This document shows, piece by piece, positions 8,045 through 16,150 of a DNA stretch of 64,000 nucleotides; within the stretch, counting starts at the first letter, position 1; each line of letters begins with the position of its first letter. Source of the stretch: Pedobacter rhodius. Its GTDB lineage: Bacteria; Bacteroidota; Bacteroidia; Sphingobacteriales; Sphingobacteriaceae. The position numbers and the translations under genes are program-made. The notes under the pieces were generated by a model. The model searched no databases. It was not told where the DNA came from and saw only the letters and a list, made by a program, of their open reading frames with translations. The stretch is taken from assembly GCF_027213645.1 (NCBI RefSeq), contig NZ_JAPWGL010000001.1, positions 744,001-808,000 of the forward strand, in the 5' to 3' direction.

Positions 8045-9673
8045 ATGAATATCGAATTCAATAAAAATGAGGATGTAAATAAACAGCTGGTTTACGAGCT
8101 GAAGACCAAACTCAAAAAGATTTATCAGGGCGGCGGCGAGAAAAATGCGGCTAAACAAAAAGAAAAAGGCAAACTTTTGGCTCGGGAACGCATTGCTTAC
8201 CTGATTGATAAGGGGACAGATTTTTTAGAAATCGGCGCTTTTACAGCTGATGGTATGTATGCTGAACAAGGTGGCTGCCCGTCTGCCGGCGTGATTTGCG
8301 GCATTGGCTACGTTAGTGGCAGGCAATGTATGATAGTGGCCAACGATGCAACTGTTAAAGCAGGTGCCTGGTTCCCGATGACCGCAAAGAAAAATCTCCG
8401 GGCACAGGAAATTGCGATGGAAAACCGATTGCCGGTGATTTATCTGGTTGATAGTGCCGGTGTTTATTTGCCGATGCAAGATGAGATTTTTCCTGATAAA
8501 GAGCATTTTGGCAGGATGTTTCGCAATAATGCAATGATGTCTTCAGAAGGAATTGTACAAATTTCAGCGATTATGGGTGCTTGTGTTGCTGGTGGCGCAT
8601 ACCTGCCGATAATGAGCGATGAAGCCATGATAGTCGATAAAACAGGTTCCGTTTTTCTGGCTGGTTCGTATCTGGTAAAATCCGCCATCGGCGAAGAAGT
8701 TGATAATGAAACACTAGGCGGCGCAACAACGCATTGCGAAATTTCCGGCGTTACCGATTATAAACATCCTAATGATGAGGCTTGTCTGGATAGTATCCGT
8801 AACATCATGGGTATGTTAGGGGCGCCTCAACATGCAGGTTTTGACAGAATTAAGTCAGCAAAGCCAAAAGAAAACGAAAAAGAATTGTATGGCATTATTC
8901 CGGAAAACCGGGACAAGCAATATGAGATCATGGACATCATCAGCCGTTTGGTTGATAACTCTGAATTCGAAGAATATAAACAAGGTTACGGACAAAGCAT
9001 CGTTTGTGGTTTAGGGCGTATTGATGGTTGGGCGGTTGGCATTGTGGCCAACCAGCGCAAGGTGGTAAAGTCGAAAAAAGGAGAGATGCAGTTTGGTGGT
9101 GTAATTTATTCTGATAGTGCAGATAAAGCGACACGTTTTATCATGAACTGCAACCAGAAAAAAATTCCCCTGGTTTTCTTGCAGGATGTAACGGGCTTTA
9201 TGGTTGGCAGTCGGTCGGAACATGGCGGTATTATAAAAGATGGTGCCAAAATGGTTAATGCTGTAGCTAATTCCGTTGTACCGAAGTTTACCATTATTAT
9301 TGGCAATTCCTATGGTGCCGGCAATTATGCCATGTGCGGCAAAGCTTACGACCCCAGATTAATTTACGCCTGGCCAACCGCAAAAATTGCCGTGATGGGC
9401 GGCGCACAGGCTGCGAAAACTTTATTGCAAATTCAGGAGGCATCTTTAAAGGCTAAAGGCGAAGTTATTACACCGGAAAAAGAAGCCGAACTTTTAAAAG
9501 AAATTACAGATAGATACGATAGCCAAACAACACCATATTACGCGGCATCGCGACTTTGGGTAGATGGAATTATTGACCCGTTAGAAACCAGAAAAGTAAT
9601 TTCTATGGGCATTGAAGCTGCAAATCAGTCGCCGGTTACACGGAAGTTTAATGTTGGTGTGATACAAACTTAA
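8045..9673 (+). CDS. Acyl-CoA carboxylase beta (carboxyltransferase) subunit
   Basis: A 542-residue biotin-dependent carboxyltransferase subunit with both crotonase-like halves. N-half: DFLEIGAFTADGMY, GGCPSAGVICGIGYVSGRQCMIVANDATVKAGAWFPMT, and the oxyanion stretch GACVAGGAYLPIMSDEAMIV. C-half: GGVIYSDSADKATRFIMNCNQKKIPLVFLQDVTGFMVG, then GNSYGAGNYAMCGKAYDPR. Length and the GAGNYAM motif favour methylcrotonyl-CoA carboxylase beta (leucine degradation) over propionyl-CoA carboxylase, but substrate is inference. No biotin carboxylase/BCCP gene is adjacent. A degenerate copy of its own 3' end lies just downstream. Confidence 0.92.
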   Translation: MNIEFNKNEDVNKQLVYELKTKLKKIYQGGGEKNAAKQKEKGKLLARERIAYLIDKGTDFLEIGAFTADGMYAEQGGCPSAGVICGIGYVSGRQCMIVANDATVKAGAWFPMTAKKNLRAQEIAMENRLPVIYLVDSAGVYLPMQDEIFPDKEHFGRMFRNNAMMSSEGIVQISAIMGACVAGGAYLPIMSDEAMIVDKTGSVFLAGSYLVKSAIGEEVDNETLGGATTHCEISGVTDYKHPNDEACLDSIRNIMGMLGAPQHAGFDRIKSAKPKENEKELYGIIPENRDKQYEIMDIISRLVDNSEFEEYKQGYGQSIVCGLGRIDGWAVGIVANQRKVVKSKKGEMQFGGVIYSDSADKATRFIMNCNQKKIPLVFLQDVTGFMVGSRSEHGGIIKDGAKMVNAVANSVVPKFTIIIGNSYGAGNYAMCGKAYDPRLIYAWPTAKIAVMGGAQAAKTLLQIQEASLKAKGEVITPEKEAELLKEITDRYDSQTTPYYAASRLWVDGIIDPLETRKVISMGIEAANQSPVTRKFNVGVIQT

Positions 9674-9679
9674 AAAATC

Positions 9680-9735
9680 ACCACCTAAGGTACCTTAGGA
9701 TTTCGAACTAATAACTAAGGTGTCTCAGGTGGTAA
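9680..9735. repeat. Imperfect inverted repeat after the carboxylase gene
   Basis: ACCACCTAAGGTACCTTAGG faces CTAAGGTGTCTCAGGTGGT, making a stem of about 18 bp with three mismatches. No U-tract follows on the plus strand. It separates the intact 3' end from the decayed duplicate and may be a repeat element that took part in the rearrangement, or a weak terminator. Confidence 0.5.
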
Positions 9736-9747
9736 TAAAAATCAGAT

Positions 9748-9893
9748 GACGCCATATTTTACTACCTTCGCGGCTTTGGGTAGATGGAATTATCAATCAA
9801 TTAGAAACCAGAAAAGTAATTTATACGGGCATTGAGGCTGCAAATCAGTTGCCGGTTATGAAGAAATTTAATTTAGGGGTGATCCAAAAGTAA
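9748..9893 (+). pseudogene. Decayed duplicate of the acyl-CoA carboxylase 3' end
   Basis: This segment repeats the last ~143 bp of the carboxylase gene (9531-9673). From LWVDGII to the stop it reads in frame with several substitutions: LETRKVI-TGIEAANQ-PV-KFN-GVIQ is preserved, ending in TAA at 9891-9893. Upstream, similarity fades with small indels around 9748-9775. There is no start and no N-terminal part. Because many changes keep the protein sequence sensible, the copy probably descends from a once-functional paralogue most of which was deleted. Confidence 0.85.
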
Positions 9894-9921
9894 GAAGAAT
9901 TACGAAATATCATTATTGGCG

Positions 9922-10026
9922 ATGGACCGGTTGGCGGAGCAAGCCAACTCAAAAAAACGCAAAATTTCCTTAGAGGAAATGCGAAAGCACGCCTCAGAAT
10001 TAAAAAATAAGAGTATTTCAAAATGA
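9922..10026 (+). CDS. Possible 34-residue basic peptide
   Basis: An ATG at 9922 opens a 34-codon frame rich in Lys, Arg and Glu that contains KISLEEMRKHASELK, a plausible amphipathic helix. It resembles the C-terminal part of small antitoxin-type proteins, but I cannot assign a family, and no toxin gene lies beside it. The frame stays open upstream into the duplicated scar, so it may be a fragment of a larger lost gene. No promoter was recognised. Weak call. Confidence 0.3.
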   Translation: MDRLAEQANSKKRKISLEEMRKHASELKNKSISK

Positions 10027-10165
10027 AGAAACAGCGTTTTCAGACGCTTATTAATTTTTACGCGACTAAATCAAATATTGCTGTCTCCGCATGAAACGCT
10101 TAGCGCCATGCGCCATGCCTTTCTAACGCACATTGTTAATAAGTAAACTATGTTGACAATGCCCA

Positions 10166-10197
10166 CTTGCCAACAAATATTTAAAGCATTAAATTTG
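10166..10197 (+). promoter_or_regulatory. Promoter of trxB
   Basis: CTTG (10166-10169), a 20-bp spacer and TAAATTTG (10190-10197), a perfect TAnnTTTG box. The start codon is 34 bp downstream of the box. Confidence 0.65.
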
Positions 10198-10231
10198 CTT
10201 TTCAATTAATGAATTTCAAACACACTAGGTA

Positions 10232-11188
10232 ATGTCACAAGAAAACGAACACGTTCAGTGTTTAATTATAGGTTCTGGTCCGGCAGGTTATACTGCAGCA
10301 ATTTACGCAGCAAGGGCAGATTTAAAGCCAATTATGTATACGGGTATGCAAGCTGGTGGTCAGCTAACACAAACAACTGATGTAGAAAACTTTCCTGGTT
10401 ATCCGCAAGGGATTATGGGGCCTGAAATGATGGAAGATTTTCGTAAGCAGGCAGAACGTTTTGGTACAGATATCCGTTTTGGTTATGTAAGTTCGGTCGA
10501 TTTTTCTTCCGCTCCGCATAAAATTGTAGTAGATGAAATAAAAACCATTACCGCTGATACCGTAATTATCGCGACCGGTGCAACCGCGAAATGGCTGGGT
10601 TTGCCAAGTGAGCAACAATATAACGGTTTTGGTGTTTCGGCTTGTGCGGTTTGTGATGGTTTCTTTTTCAAAGGACAAGATGTTGCAATCGTAGGTGCAG
10701 GTGATACCGCTGCTGAAGAGGCAACTTATTTAGCTAAACTTTGTAAAACCGTTCATTTATTGGTTCGCAGAGATGAATTCCGGGCATCGAAAGCCATGGT
10801 GAGCCGTGTTTTAGCTACGCCGAATATTATAGTGCATTATAATACCGAAACGCAGGAGATTTTAGGTAATGGCAAAAATGTAACGGCAGTTAAAGTCGTA
10901 AATAATAAAACCAATGAAGAAACGGATATCGCTGTTGAAGGTTTCTTTGTGGCAATAGGCCATAAACCAAATACCGATATTTTTAAAGGTCAGCTGGATA
11001 TGGATGAAACTGGTTATTTATTAACAAAACCGGGTTCTACATTAACCAATATCGAAGGTGTTTTTGCCTGTGGTGATGTTCAGGATATGTATTACCGCCA
11101 GGCGGTTACGGCTGCAGGTTCGGGTTGTATGGCAGCTTTAGATGCCGAACGATATTTAGCAGCTAAAGAGCATCCTGTAGAAGCATAA
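10232..11188 (+). CDS. trxB: Thioredoxin-disulfide reductase
   Basis: This FAD/NADPH flavoenzyme reduces thioredoxin in the cytoplasm. At 318 residues it has the usual low-Mr length. It shows the FAD site GSGPAGYTAAIYAARA at the N terminus, the redox-active CAVC (Cys about 138 and 141, in SACAVCDGFFF), the NADPH site GAGDTAAEEATYL, and the closing FAD motif EGVFACGDVQD. A good Bacteroidota promoter lies 35-66 bp upstream and a strong terminator 20 bp downstream, so it is monocistronic. Confidence 0.97.
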   Translation: MSQENEHVQCLIIGSGPAGYTAAIYAARADLKPIMYTGMQAGGQLTQTTDVENFPGYPQGIMGPEMMEDFRKQAERFGTDIRFGYVSSVDFSSAPHKIVVDEIKTITADTVIIATGATAKWLGLPSEQQYNGFGVSACAVCDGFFFKGQDVAIVGAGDTAAEEATYLAKLCKTVHLLVRRDEFRASKAMVSRVLATPNIIVHYNTETQEILGNGKNVTAVKVVNNKTNEETDIAVEGFFVAIGHKPNTDIFKGQLDMDETGYLLTKPGSTLTNIEGVFACGDVQDMYYRQAVTAAGSGCMAALDAERYLAAKEHPVEA

Positions 11189-11208
11189 TTTAAGCTAAAA
11201 TAATATTG

Positions 11209-11245
11209 AAAATCGCACTGATTAATTTCTGAGCGATTTTTTTTT
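11209..11245 (+). terminator. Intrinsic terminator of trxB
   Basis: AAAATCGC pairs with GCGATTTT around a 16-base loop, followed by T-rich sequence. Confidence 0.75.
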
Positions 11246-11372
11246 GTGCGCTGATAGGTAAATGCAAACGTTTGATATGAATTGTAACAAAAATGTGGGA
11301 TTTAGAATCTTTGTATAATCTCTATCTTAGGCTAATTTAAACAAAAAAGATATTCTAATTTAAAAAACCATC

Positions 11373-13283
11373 ATGAACAAAGTATTATCGATTTTTATTG
11401 GCGTATTAATAAGCACCAGCGTCTTCGCGCAGCGTGATCCTAATCTTGGAATCATACCGGCACCGGTATCCGTTACAAGAGCCAATGGTAATTTCATTTT
11501 AGATAAAACAACTGTTTTAATTAATCAAAGTATCGATGGTGCGAAGTCAGCTGATTTATTAAATGCATTTATTGTTACAAAAGCTGGTTTTGCTTTAAGA
11601 GAAACTAAAATTGCCCAGCCAAATCAAAAGAGCATTCTTTTGACATCGGTTGGTGCAGATGTATTGCCTGCAGAGGGTTATACCATAAAAGTTACGCCAA
11701 ACCAAATTATTCTTACCGGAAAAGGAGCAGGCTTATTTTATGCGATACAATCAGTAATGCAGATGATGCCTGATAAAATTGCGGATAAAATAATCATCCC
11801 CGCAGTTGATATAAATGATTATCCGCGTTTCACTTATCGTGGAACAATGCTCGACGTTGGCCGCCATTTCTTTCCGATTTCATTTATCAAAAAGTACATC
11901 GATCAATTAGCCTATTACAAAATAAACACCTTTCACTGGCATTTAACTGATGACCAGGGCTGGAGATTAGAAATAAAAAAATACCCTAAATTAACTTCAG
12001 TTGGCTCTGTCAGAAATGGTACTATAATTGGACATTATCCAGGAGATGGAAATTATTTAACAGAAGTAAAGGGCTTTTACACACAAAACGAAGCCAAAGA
12101 AATTGTTAAATATGCAGCGGAACGTTACATTACGGTTATCCCTGAAATTGAATTGCCGGGCCATGCTTCTGCAGCAATCGCAGCCTATCCCGAATTAAGT
12201 TGTTTTCCGGACAGAGATACTTTTATAAGCGATAAAACACCTTGGTCGGGTAGCAGAAAAGGAAAACAGGTGCAACAAACCTGGGGCGTTTTTGACGATA
12301 TTTTTGTGCCTTCAGAAAACACATTCAATTTCTTAAATAATATTCTGGATGAGGTGATTGCTGTTTTTCCTTCAAAGTATATACATATTGGTGGAGATGA
12401 AGCACCTAAAACGTATTGGAAAGAATCTCCGTTTTGCCAGGCTTTGATGAAAGAAAAAGGATTGAAAGATGAGCATGAATTACAAAGTTATTTCATTCAG
12501 ACTATTGAAAAGCACGTAAATGCAAAAGGCCGTTCTATTATTGGTTGGGATGAGATTCTAGAAGGCGGATTAGCACCAAATGCGACCGTAATGAGCTGGA
12601 GGGGAGAAGCTGGTGGAATTGCTGCTGCTCAGCAAAATCACGATGTAATTATGACACCAGGTTCGATGGGTTTATATATCGATCATAAACAATCAAATTC
12701 ACCTGATGAACCAGTAACGATTGGCGGTTTTGCACCTTATCAAAAAATTTATGCTTATGATCCGATTCCAAAAGTGCTTACAGATGATCAAAGAAAATAC
12801 ATAAAAGGCGTGCAAGCCAACTTGTGGTCGGAATATATTAAAACCCCTGAAAAAGCAGAAAATCATGCTTTCCCGAGGTTGTTAGCACTTTCTGAAATCG
12901 CCTGGTCGCCGGTTGATCGTAAAGATTTAAAAAACTTTTCTGAAGAGCGTTTACCTGTTCACTTGGCTCGTTTGGATAAGATGAACATTAATTTATGGGT
13001 ACCTACTCCAATTGGACAAAGCGATAAAACCTTAACAGGCGGCGATTTTACTATCGACTTGAAAGTACCGGTTACCGGAGGTAAAATATATTATTCACTG
13101 GACGAGTCGCGTCCTTCTGAAAATGCATTTTTGTATACCGCACCAGTTAAAATTACTGTTCCTAAAGGCGAAAAGAGAACATTGAAAACAATTGTTATTG
13201 CGCCAAGTGGCAGAAGGAGTGTAACAAACGAAACAATATTAAACAATGGTGCGCCTGATGTTAAAACAGAGGTGAAAAAATAA
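11373..13283 (+). CDS. Beta-N-acetylhexosaminidase (GH20)
   Basis: A 636-residue exported enzyme that removes terminal GlcNAc/GalNAc from chitooligosaccharides or glycoconjugates. It has a signal peptide (MNKVLSIFIGVLISTSVFAQ), the GH20b domain (about 25-145), and the GH20 TIM barrel beginning at YRGTMLDVGRHFFP with FHWHLTDDQGWRLEIKKYPKLT. The catalytic pair is in HIGGDEAPKTYW, Asp-Glu near residues 341-342, as needed for substrate-assisted catalysis. The C terminus (from about 550) is a chitobiase-type beta-sandwich. A terminator lies upstream at 11209; the short lipoprotein gene follows 60 bp downstream. Confidence 0.95.
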   Translation: MNKVLSIFIGVLISTSVFAQRDPNLGIIPAPVSVTRANGNFILDKTTVLINQSIDGAKSADLLNAFIVTKAGFALRETKIAQPNQKSILLTSVGADVLPAEGYTIKVTPNQIILTGKGAGLFYAIQSVMQMMPDKIADKIIIPAVDINDYPRFTYRGTMLDVGRHFFPISFIKKYIDQLAYYKINTFHWHLTDDQGWRLEIKKYPKLTSVGSVRNGTIIGHYPGDGNYLTEVKGFYTQNEAKEIVKYAAERYITVIPEIELPGHASAAIAAYPELSCFPDRDTFISDKTPWSGSRKGKQVQQTWGVFDDIFVPSENTFNFLNNILDEVIAVFPSKYIHIGGDEAPKTYWKESPFCQALMKEKGLKDEHELQSYFIQTIEKHVNAKGRSIIGWDEILEGGLAPNATVMSWRGEAGGIAAAQQNHDVIMTPGSMGLYIDHKQSNSPDEPVTIGGFAPYQKIYAYDPIPKVLTDDQRKYIKGVQANLWSEYIKTPEKAENHAFPRLLALSEIAWSPVDRKDLKNFSEERLPVHLARLDKMNINLWVPTPIGQSDKTLTGGDFTIDLKVPVTGGKIYYSLDESRPSENAFLYTAPVKITVPKGEKRTLKTIVIAPSGRRSVTNETILNNGAPDVKTEVKK

Positions 13284-13343
13284 AACACTTTGTTTTAAAA
13301 TGCTATTTTCTTACTTTGGTGCAAACATAAATGCCCCAAAAGA

Positions 13344-13946
13344 ATGAAAAAAAAGAACTATACTTTACAGCATCTTTTGCTTTTAGCAGGGATGCTGTTT
13401 TGTTTTGCATGTACCGAAGAAAAGCCGGCAGAAGTTAAAATTGAAAAAACTAAAATCGAAAAAAATCCATTTCGGTTTTATAAAGATATTGAAGTGAAAC
13501 CCGGATTAAATTTTGAAATATTAAGTTGGGGAAAAGGTGCAGATTCTATAGGAGGGTACCAGATTTTGATGTCTGATTCGGTTAAAAATAATTATAAATC
13601 AGCTGCTGTTGAACGTAAAGGTATCATGACAGATGCCTGGAATATGGATTTGGATAACGACGGAAACCCGGAATTATATATCCAGTTGTTAAGCAAGAAA
13701 AATACTTCCGATTTAAATGTTTTTGAATATGCCGGAAATAACTTTAATAAAATCAGCTTTCCTTCGTTAACTTCTAATCAGAAAAAGGGTTATGCAGGCA
13801 ATGATAAGTTTTTTATTAAAAACGGCGATTTGTTTCGTTCTTTCCCTGCTAAAGATGCGGAGGACACGACCAAAACAATTGCCAAAACCTATCAATACAA
13901 ACTAAGCGGAAACAGCTTTTCGACCAGTGAGGTAAAACCTGAGTAA
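13344..13946 (+). CDS. Putative lipoprotein, function unknown
   Basis: A 200-residue protein with a hydrophobic leader ending AGMLFCFACTEE; the Cys after it is a plausible lipidation site. After a Lys/Glu-rich linker comes a small domain containing KGIMTDAWNMDLDNDGNPELYIQL. The DxDxDGxxEL string is seen in VCBS/FG-GAP-like proteins and in PliI-type lysozyme inhibitors, so a PliI-like fold is possible but not shown. It follows the GH20 gene by 60 bp in the same direction and may be cotranscribed. Confidence 0.65.
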   Translation: MKKKNYTLQHLLLLAGMLFCFACTEEKPAEVKIEKTKIEKNPFRFYKDIEVKPGLNFEILSWGKGADSIGGYQILMSDSVKNNYKSAAVERKGIMTDAWNMDLDNDGNPELYIQLLSKKNTSDLNVFEYAGNNFNKISFPSLTSNQKKGYAGNDKFFIKNGDLFRSFPAKDAEDTTKTIAKTYQYKLSGNSFSTSEVKPE

Positions 13947-14008
13947 TGTTAACTTACCAATTTGAAATTTTAAACCAGCCTGGGCCAATTAGTTGCCAAT
14001 AGATATTA

Positions 14009-14528
14009 GCCACAGATTAACAGATTAAAATTGAAAGAATTAACAACGGCTATTAAAATAAATTAACGACTAATCTGTAGGAATACTGGCATCTATACTG
14101 ATCTAAAAATGGCTAAAATTTATAATCAAGATGAAACCTACAGAATTATTGGTATTGCTATGGAGATTCATAGAATGTTAGGCAAAGGATTGTTAGAAGT
14201 TGTATATAAAGACGCTCTTGAATATGAACTGATCAAGAGAAATATACCATATCAACTTGAAAAAGAATGTATTATAAAATATAAAGATACTATCTTACCA
14301 CATAAATTTTATGTCGATTTTTTAGTTTATAATCAAATAATTGTTGAAATAAAATCAAAGGCTGGAATTATTGAATAACATTATGCTCAAGTAATTAATT
14401 ATCTAGGTATAACAAAATTAGAAGTTGGTTTAATTATCAATTTCAATGAGAAATCTTTAAAATATAAAAGGGTAATAAATAATTAACAGATGTTAACTTC
14501 AATTAAAAAAAATCTGTTAATCTGTGGC
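14009..14528. mobile_element. 520-bp element with 18-bp perfect terminal inverted repeats, carrying a GxxExxY gene
   Basis: GCCACAGATTAACAGATT at 14009-14026 is exactly inverted at 14511-14528, and similarity continues a few bases inward (a TTCAATT side on both arms). The only content is the interrupted GxxExxY gene. No transposase is present. The architecture (terminal inverted repeats, one small nuclease-fold gene, intergenic location) suggests a repeat-borne mobile unit. Its size and design resemble the gene-less element at 7462-7977. Confidence 0.6.
14109..14486 (+). pseudogene. GxxExxY protein gene interrupted by an in-frame TAA
   Basis: The frame starts at an ATG at 14109 and reads the typical family N terminus: RIIGIAMEIHRMLGKGLLEVVYKDALEYEL, containing G-LLEVVY, the GxxExxY motif. 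It then reads HKFYVDFLVYNQIIVEIKSKAGIIE. A TAA at 14376-14378 stops it at 89 residues. The same frame continues for 35 codons with the expected family C terminus: HYAQVINYLG, LEVGLIINF, SLKYKR, to a TAA at 14486. A single nonsense change (perhaps GAA to TAA) therefore splits a gene of about 125 codons. The family has a PD-(D/E)XK-like fold with DFLV and EIKS as likely metal-site strands; its role is unknown. The 89-residue product could still be made. Confidence 0.8.
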
Positions 14529-14597
14529 AAGTTGATAATATTTGATTTTTTCTGGTAGAAATCAATTATAATTAGAATCAGTTTTTATATCTCATAA

Positions 14598-14969
14598 ATG
14601 GAAGAAAATCAGAAATTTTCAATTATTGCCAGACTTAAAAGCTTTAAATACGCTTTTAACGGATTAAAGCTGTTTTTTATAAATGAACATAATGCAAGAA
14701 TACATTTCATTGCTGCGGTTTTAGCAATTGCACTAGCAGTTTATTTACAGCTTTCGCCTTTAGAATGGGTTGCAATACTGGCTGTTATTTCAGCAGTTTT
14801 TGTTGCCGAAATACTAAATTCATCAATAGAAAAATTAGCTGATGTGGTTGCTCCGGAAATTCATCCTAAAATAAAAATGGTTAAAGATTTAGCCGCCGGG
14901 GCAGTTTTGGTTACGGCCTTATTGGCGCTGGCAACCGGTGCACTTATTTTTCTGCCAAAGCTATTTTGA
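14598..14969 (+). CDS. dgkA: Diacylglycerol/undecaprenol kinase family protein
   Basis: A 123-residue integral membrane kinase of the prokaryotic DgkA type. It has an N-terminal amphipathic helix (LKSFKYAFNGLKLFF) and three membrane helices. The signature VAEILNSSIEKLADVV...HPKIKMVKDLAAGAVL contains the conserved Glu, Asn and the Lys-Asp-Ala-Ala motif. It phosphorylates diacylglycerol or undecaprenol for lipid recycling; which one is not readable here. Its last 9 bp overlap the convergent DUF922 gene. It lies just outside the inverted-repeat element. Confidence 0.92.
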   Translation: MEENQKFSIIARLKSFKYAFNGLKLFFINEHNARIHFIAAVLAIALAVYLQLSPLEWVAILAVISAVFVAEILNSSIEKLADVVAPEIHPKIKMVKDLAAGAVLVTALLALATGALIFLPKLF

Positions 14970-15518
14970 ATTACTGGCCGCAATCGACTCTTCCATTTTA
15001 TCGCTTATAATCCGATCCCATTCCGCCTGCATTTTGTGATTACTGCCATGCTCGGTTTCTTCATCATAGTTTTTTTGCATGGTATCGAAATAATTGCTGA
15101 TCTCGTTAGCCAGTTGAGAAATTTGCGTCTTATAAGTTTTAACTGAATAGTTTCTGTTTTTTAAAACTCTGTCTGCCTCCAGGTATAAAATGTACTGAAT
15201 ATTAACATGGCCCTGTTCATGATGCAAGAGATTTTGTCGGCCCTCTTCAGTTCTAACTTTATCAAGTTTAACCCATGAACGGTTTCTATCAATGCTGATT
15301 TCGTTTTGTAATTTTATTTCAACCCGGTTTCTGTAAACGGTGGAAGCATAACTGTACTTCCAGGTCATTGCGGTCAGGGCATAAAAAGGTGAGTTATTAT
15401 CCGGTTTTCCTTTAAAATGAATCGCCCAGTCTAACTGCTCAGGTTCTTTAAAATCCTGCCTGAACGACAATAAAGGCATAACAATTAATAAACTTAGAAT
15501 AATGAACAGTGTTTTCAT
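14961..15518 (-). CDS. DUF922 putative secreted metallopeptidase
   Basis: A 185-residue exported protein (signal peptide MKTLFIILSLLIVMPLLSFRQ). The motif HHEQGHVNI is a HExxH zinc-peptidase signature and the flanking pattern (WVKLDKVRTEEGRQNLL before it, AN-I-YFD after it) fits DUF922. Activity is inferred. It is the last gene of a likely three-gene unit: 32 bp after the membrane protein that overlaps the ECF sigma gene. It overlaps the convergent dgkA by 9 bp. Confidence 0.8.
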   Translation of the reverse strand: MKTLFIILSLLIVMPLLSFRQDFKEPEQLDWAIHFKGKPDNNSPFYALTAMTWKYSYASTVYRNRVEIKLQNEISIDRNRSWVKLDKVRTEEGRQNLLHHEQGHVNIQYILYLEADRVLKNRNYSVKTYKTQISQLANEISNYFDTMQKNYDEETEHGSNHKMQAEWDRIISDKMEESIAASNSK

Positions 15519-15550
15519 AAGCAGAAGTGAATGAAAAAACCGTGCCTAAA

Positions 15551-16150
15551 TTATTCTAAAGCTGCAAATTGGCCGCTGATACGCTCAAACTTTTCGATAA
15601 GTAATGCTATTCGCTCTTTTTCACGTTTGATAACGGCTTTCCTTAAAATTGTTGAACAGAAAGTTATCCAGATGGCCGTTAAACCAACAGCAATTATTTT
15701 TTGAATTGTGTTAAAGTGTGTTAGAATTTCTACGAAATAAAAAATAAGTCCTAACGACAAAGCCACAACATAGAACCAATAAAGCGAATTATAAAGCTTA
15801 TATCTGTTTAATTGATAGGTTTTTAAACTGCGAAGGTATTCGTTAGGATGGACGGTATAATCACTTTTTGCAATTAACCTGTGGTCGCGATATAAAATTA
15901 AGGTATAAACGCCAATCGCAATCATAGTAATGCTAATTCCAACATGTGTTGTCCAGGATTCAAAGTGATAATAAATCCAAATTGCCGCTATTGCCAAAAA
16001 GGAAGCTGTCATACCCAAAATGTTTAAGGTAGATTTAAGCTTCAACCCATTAACTTCCTTTTTAGCCTGTTGCAGCATCTCATCAGCAGAAACTTTAACT
16101 TCTACCTCGTGCTTTTGCCACAACTCCTGTATTTGATCAAACGCTTGCAT
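15551..16150 (-). CDS. Membrane protein, probable partner (anti-sigma-like) of the ECF sigma factor
   Basis: A 199-residue protein with a short cytoplasmic N terminus (about 45 residues, helical, with ELWQKHEVEVKVSADEMLQQAKK). Two pairs of membrane helices follow (LGMTASFLAIAAIWIYY/HVGISITMIAIGVYTLILY and LYWFYVVALSLGLIFYF/IIAVGLTAIWITFCSTIL), then a basic helical tail. It overlaps the sigma gene by 14 bp, the usual arrangement for a sigma factor and its regulator. No zinc anti-sigma motif is present, so the anti-sigma role is inference from position. Confidence 0.72.
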   Translation of the reverse strand: MQAFDQIQELWQKHEVEVKVSADEMLQQAKKEVNGLKLKSTLNILGMTASFLAIAAIWIYYHFESWTTHVGISITMIAIGVYTLILYRDHRLIAKSDYTVHPNEYLRSLKTYQLNRYKLYNSLYWFYVVALSLGLIFYFVEILTHFNTIQKIIAVGLTAIWITFCSTILRKAVIKREKERIALLIEKFERISGQFAALE

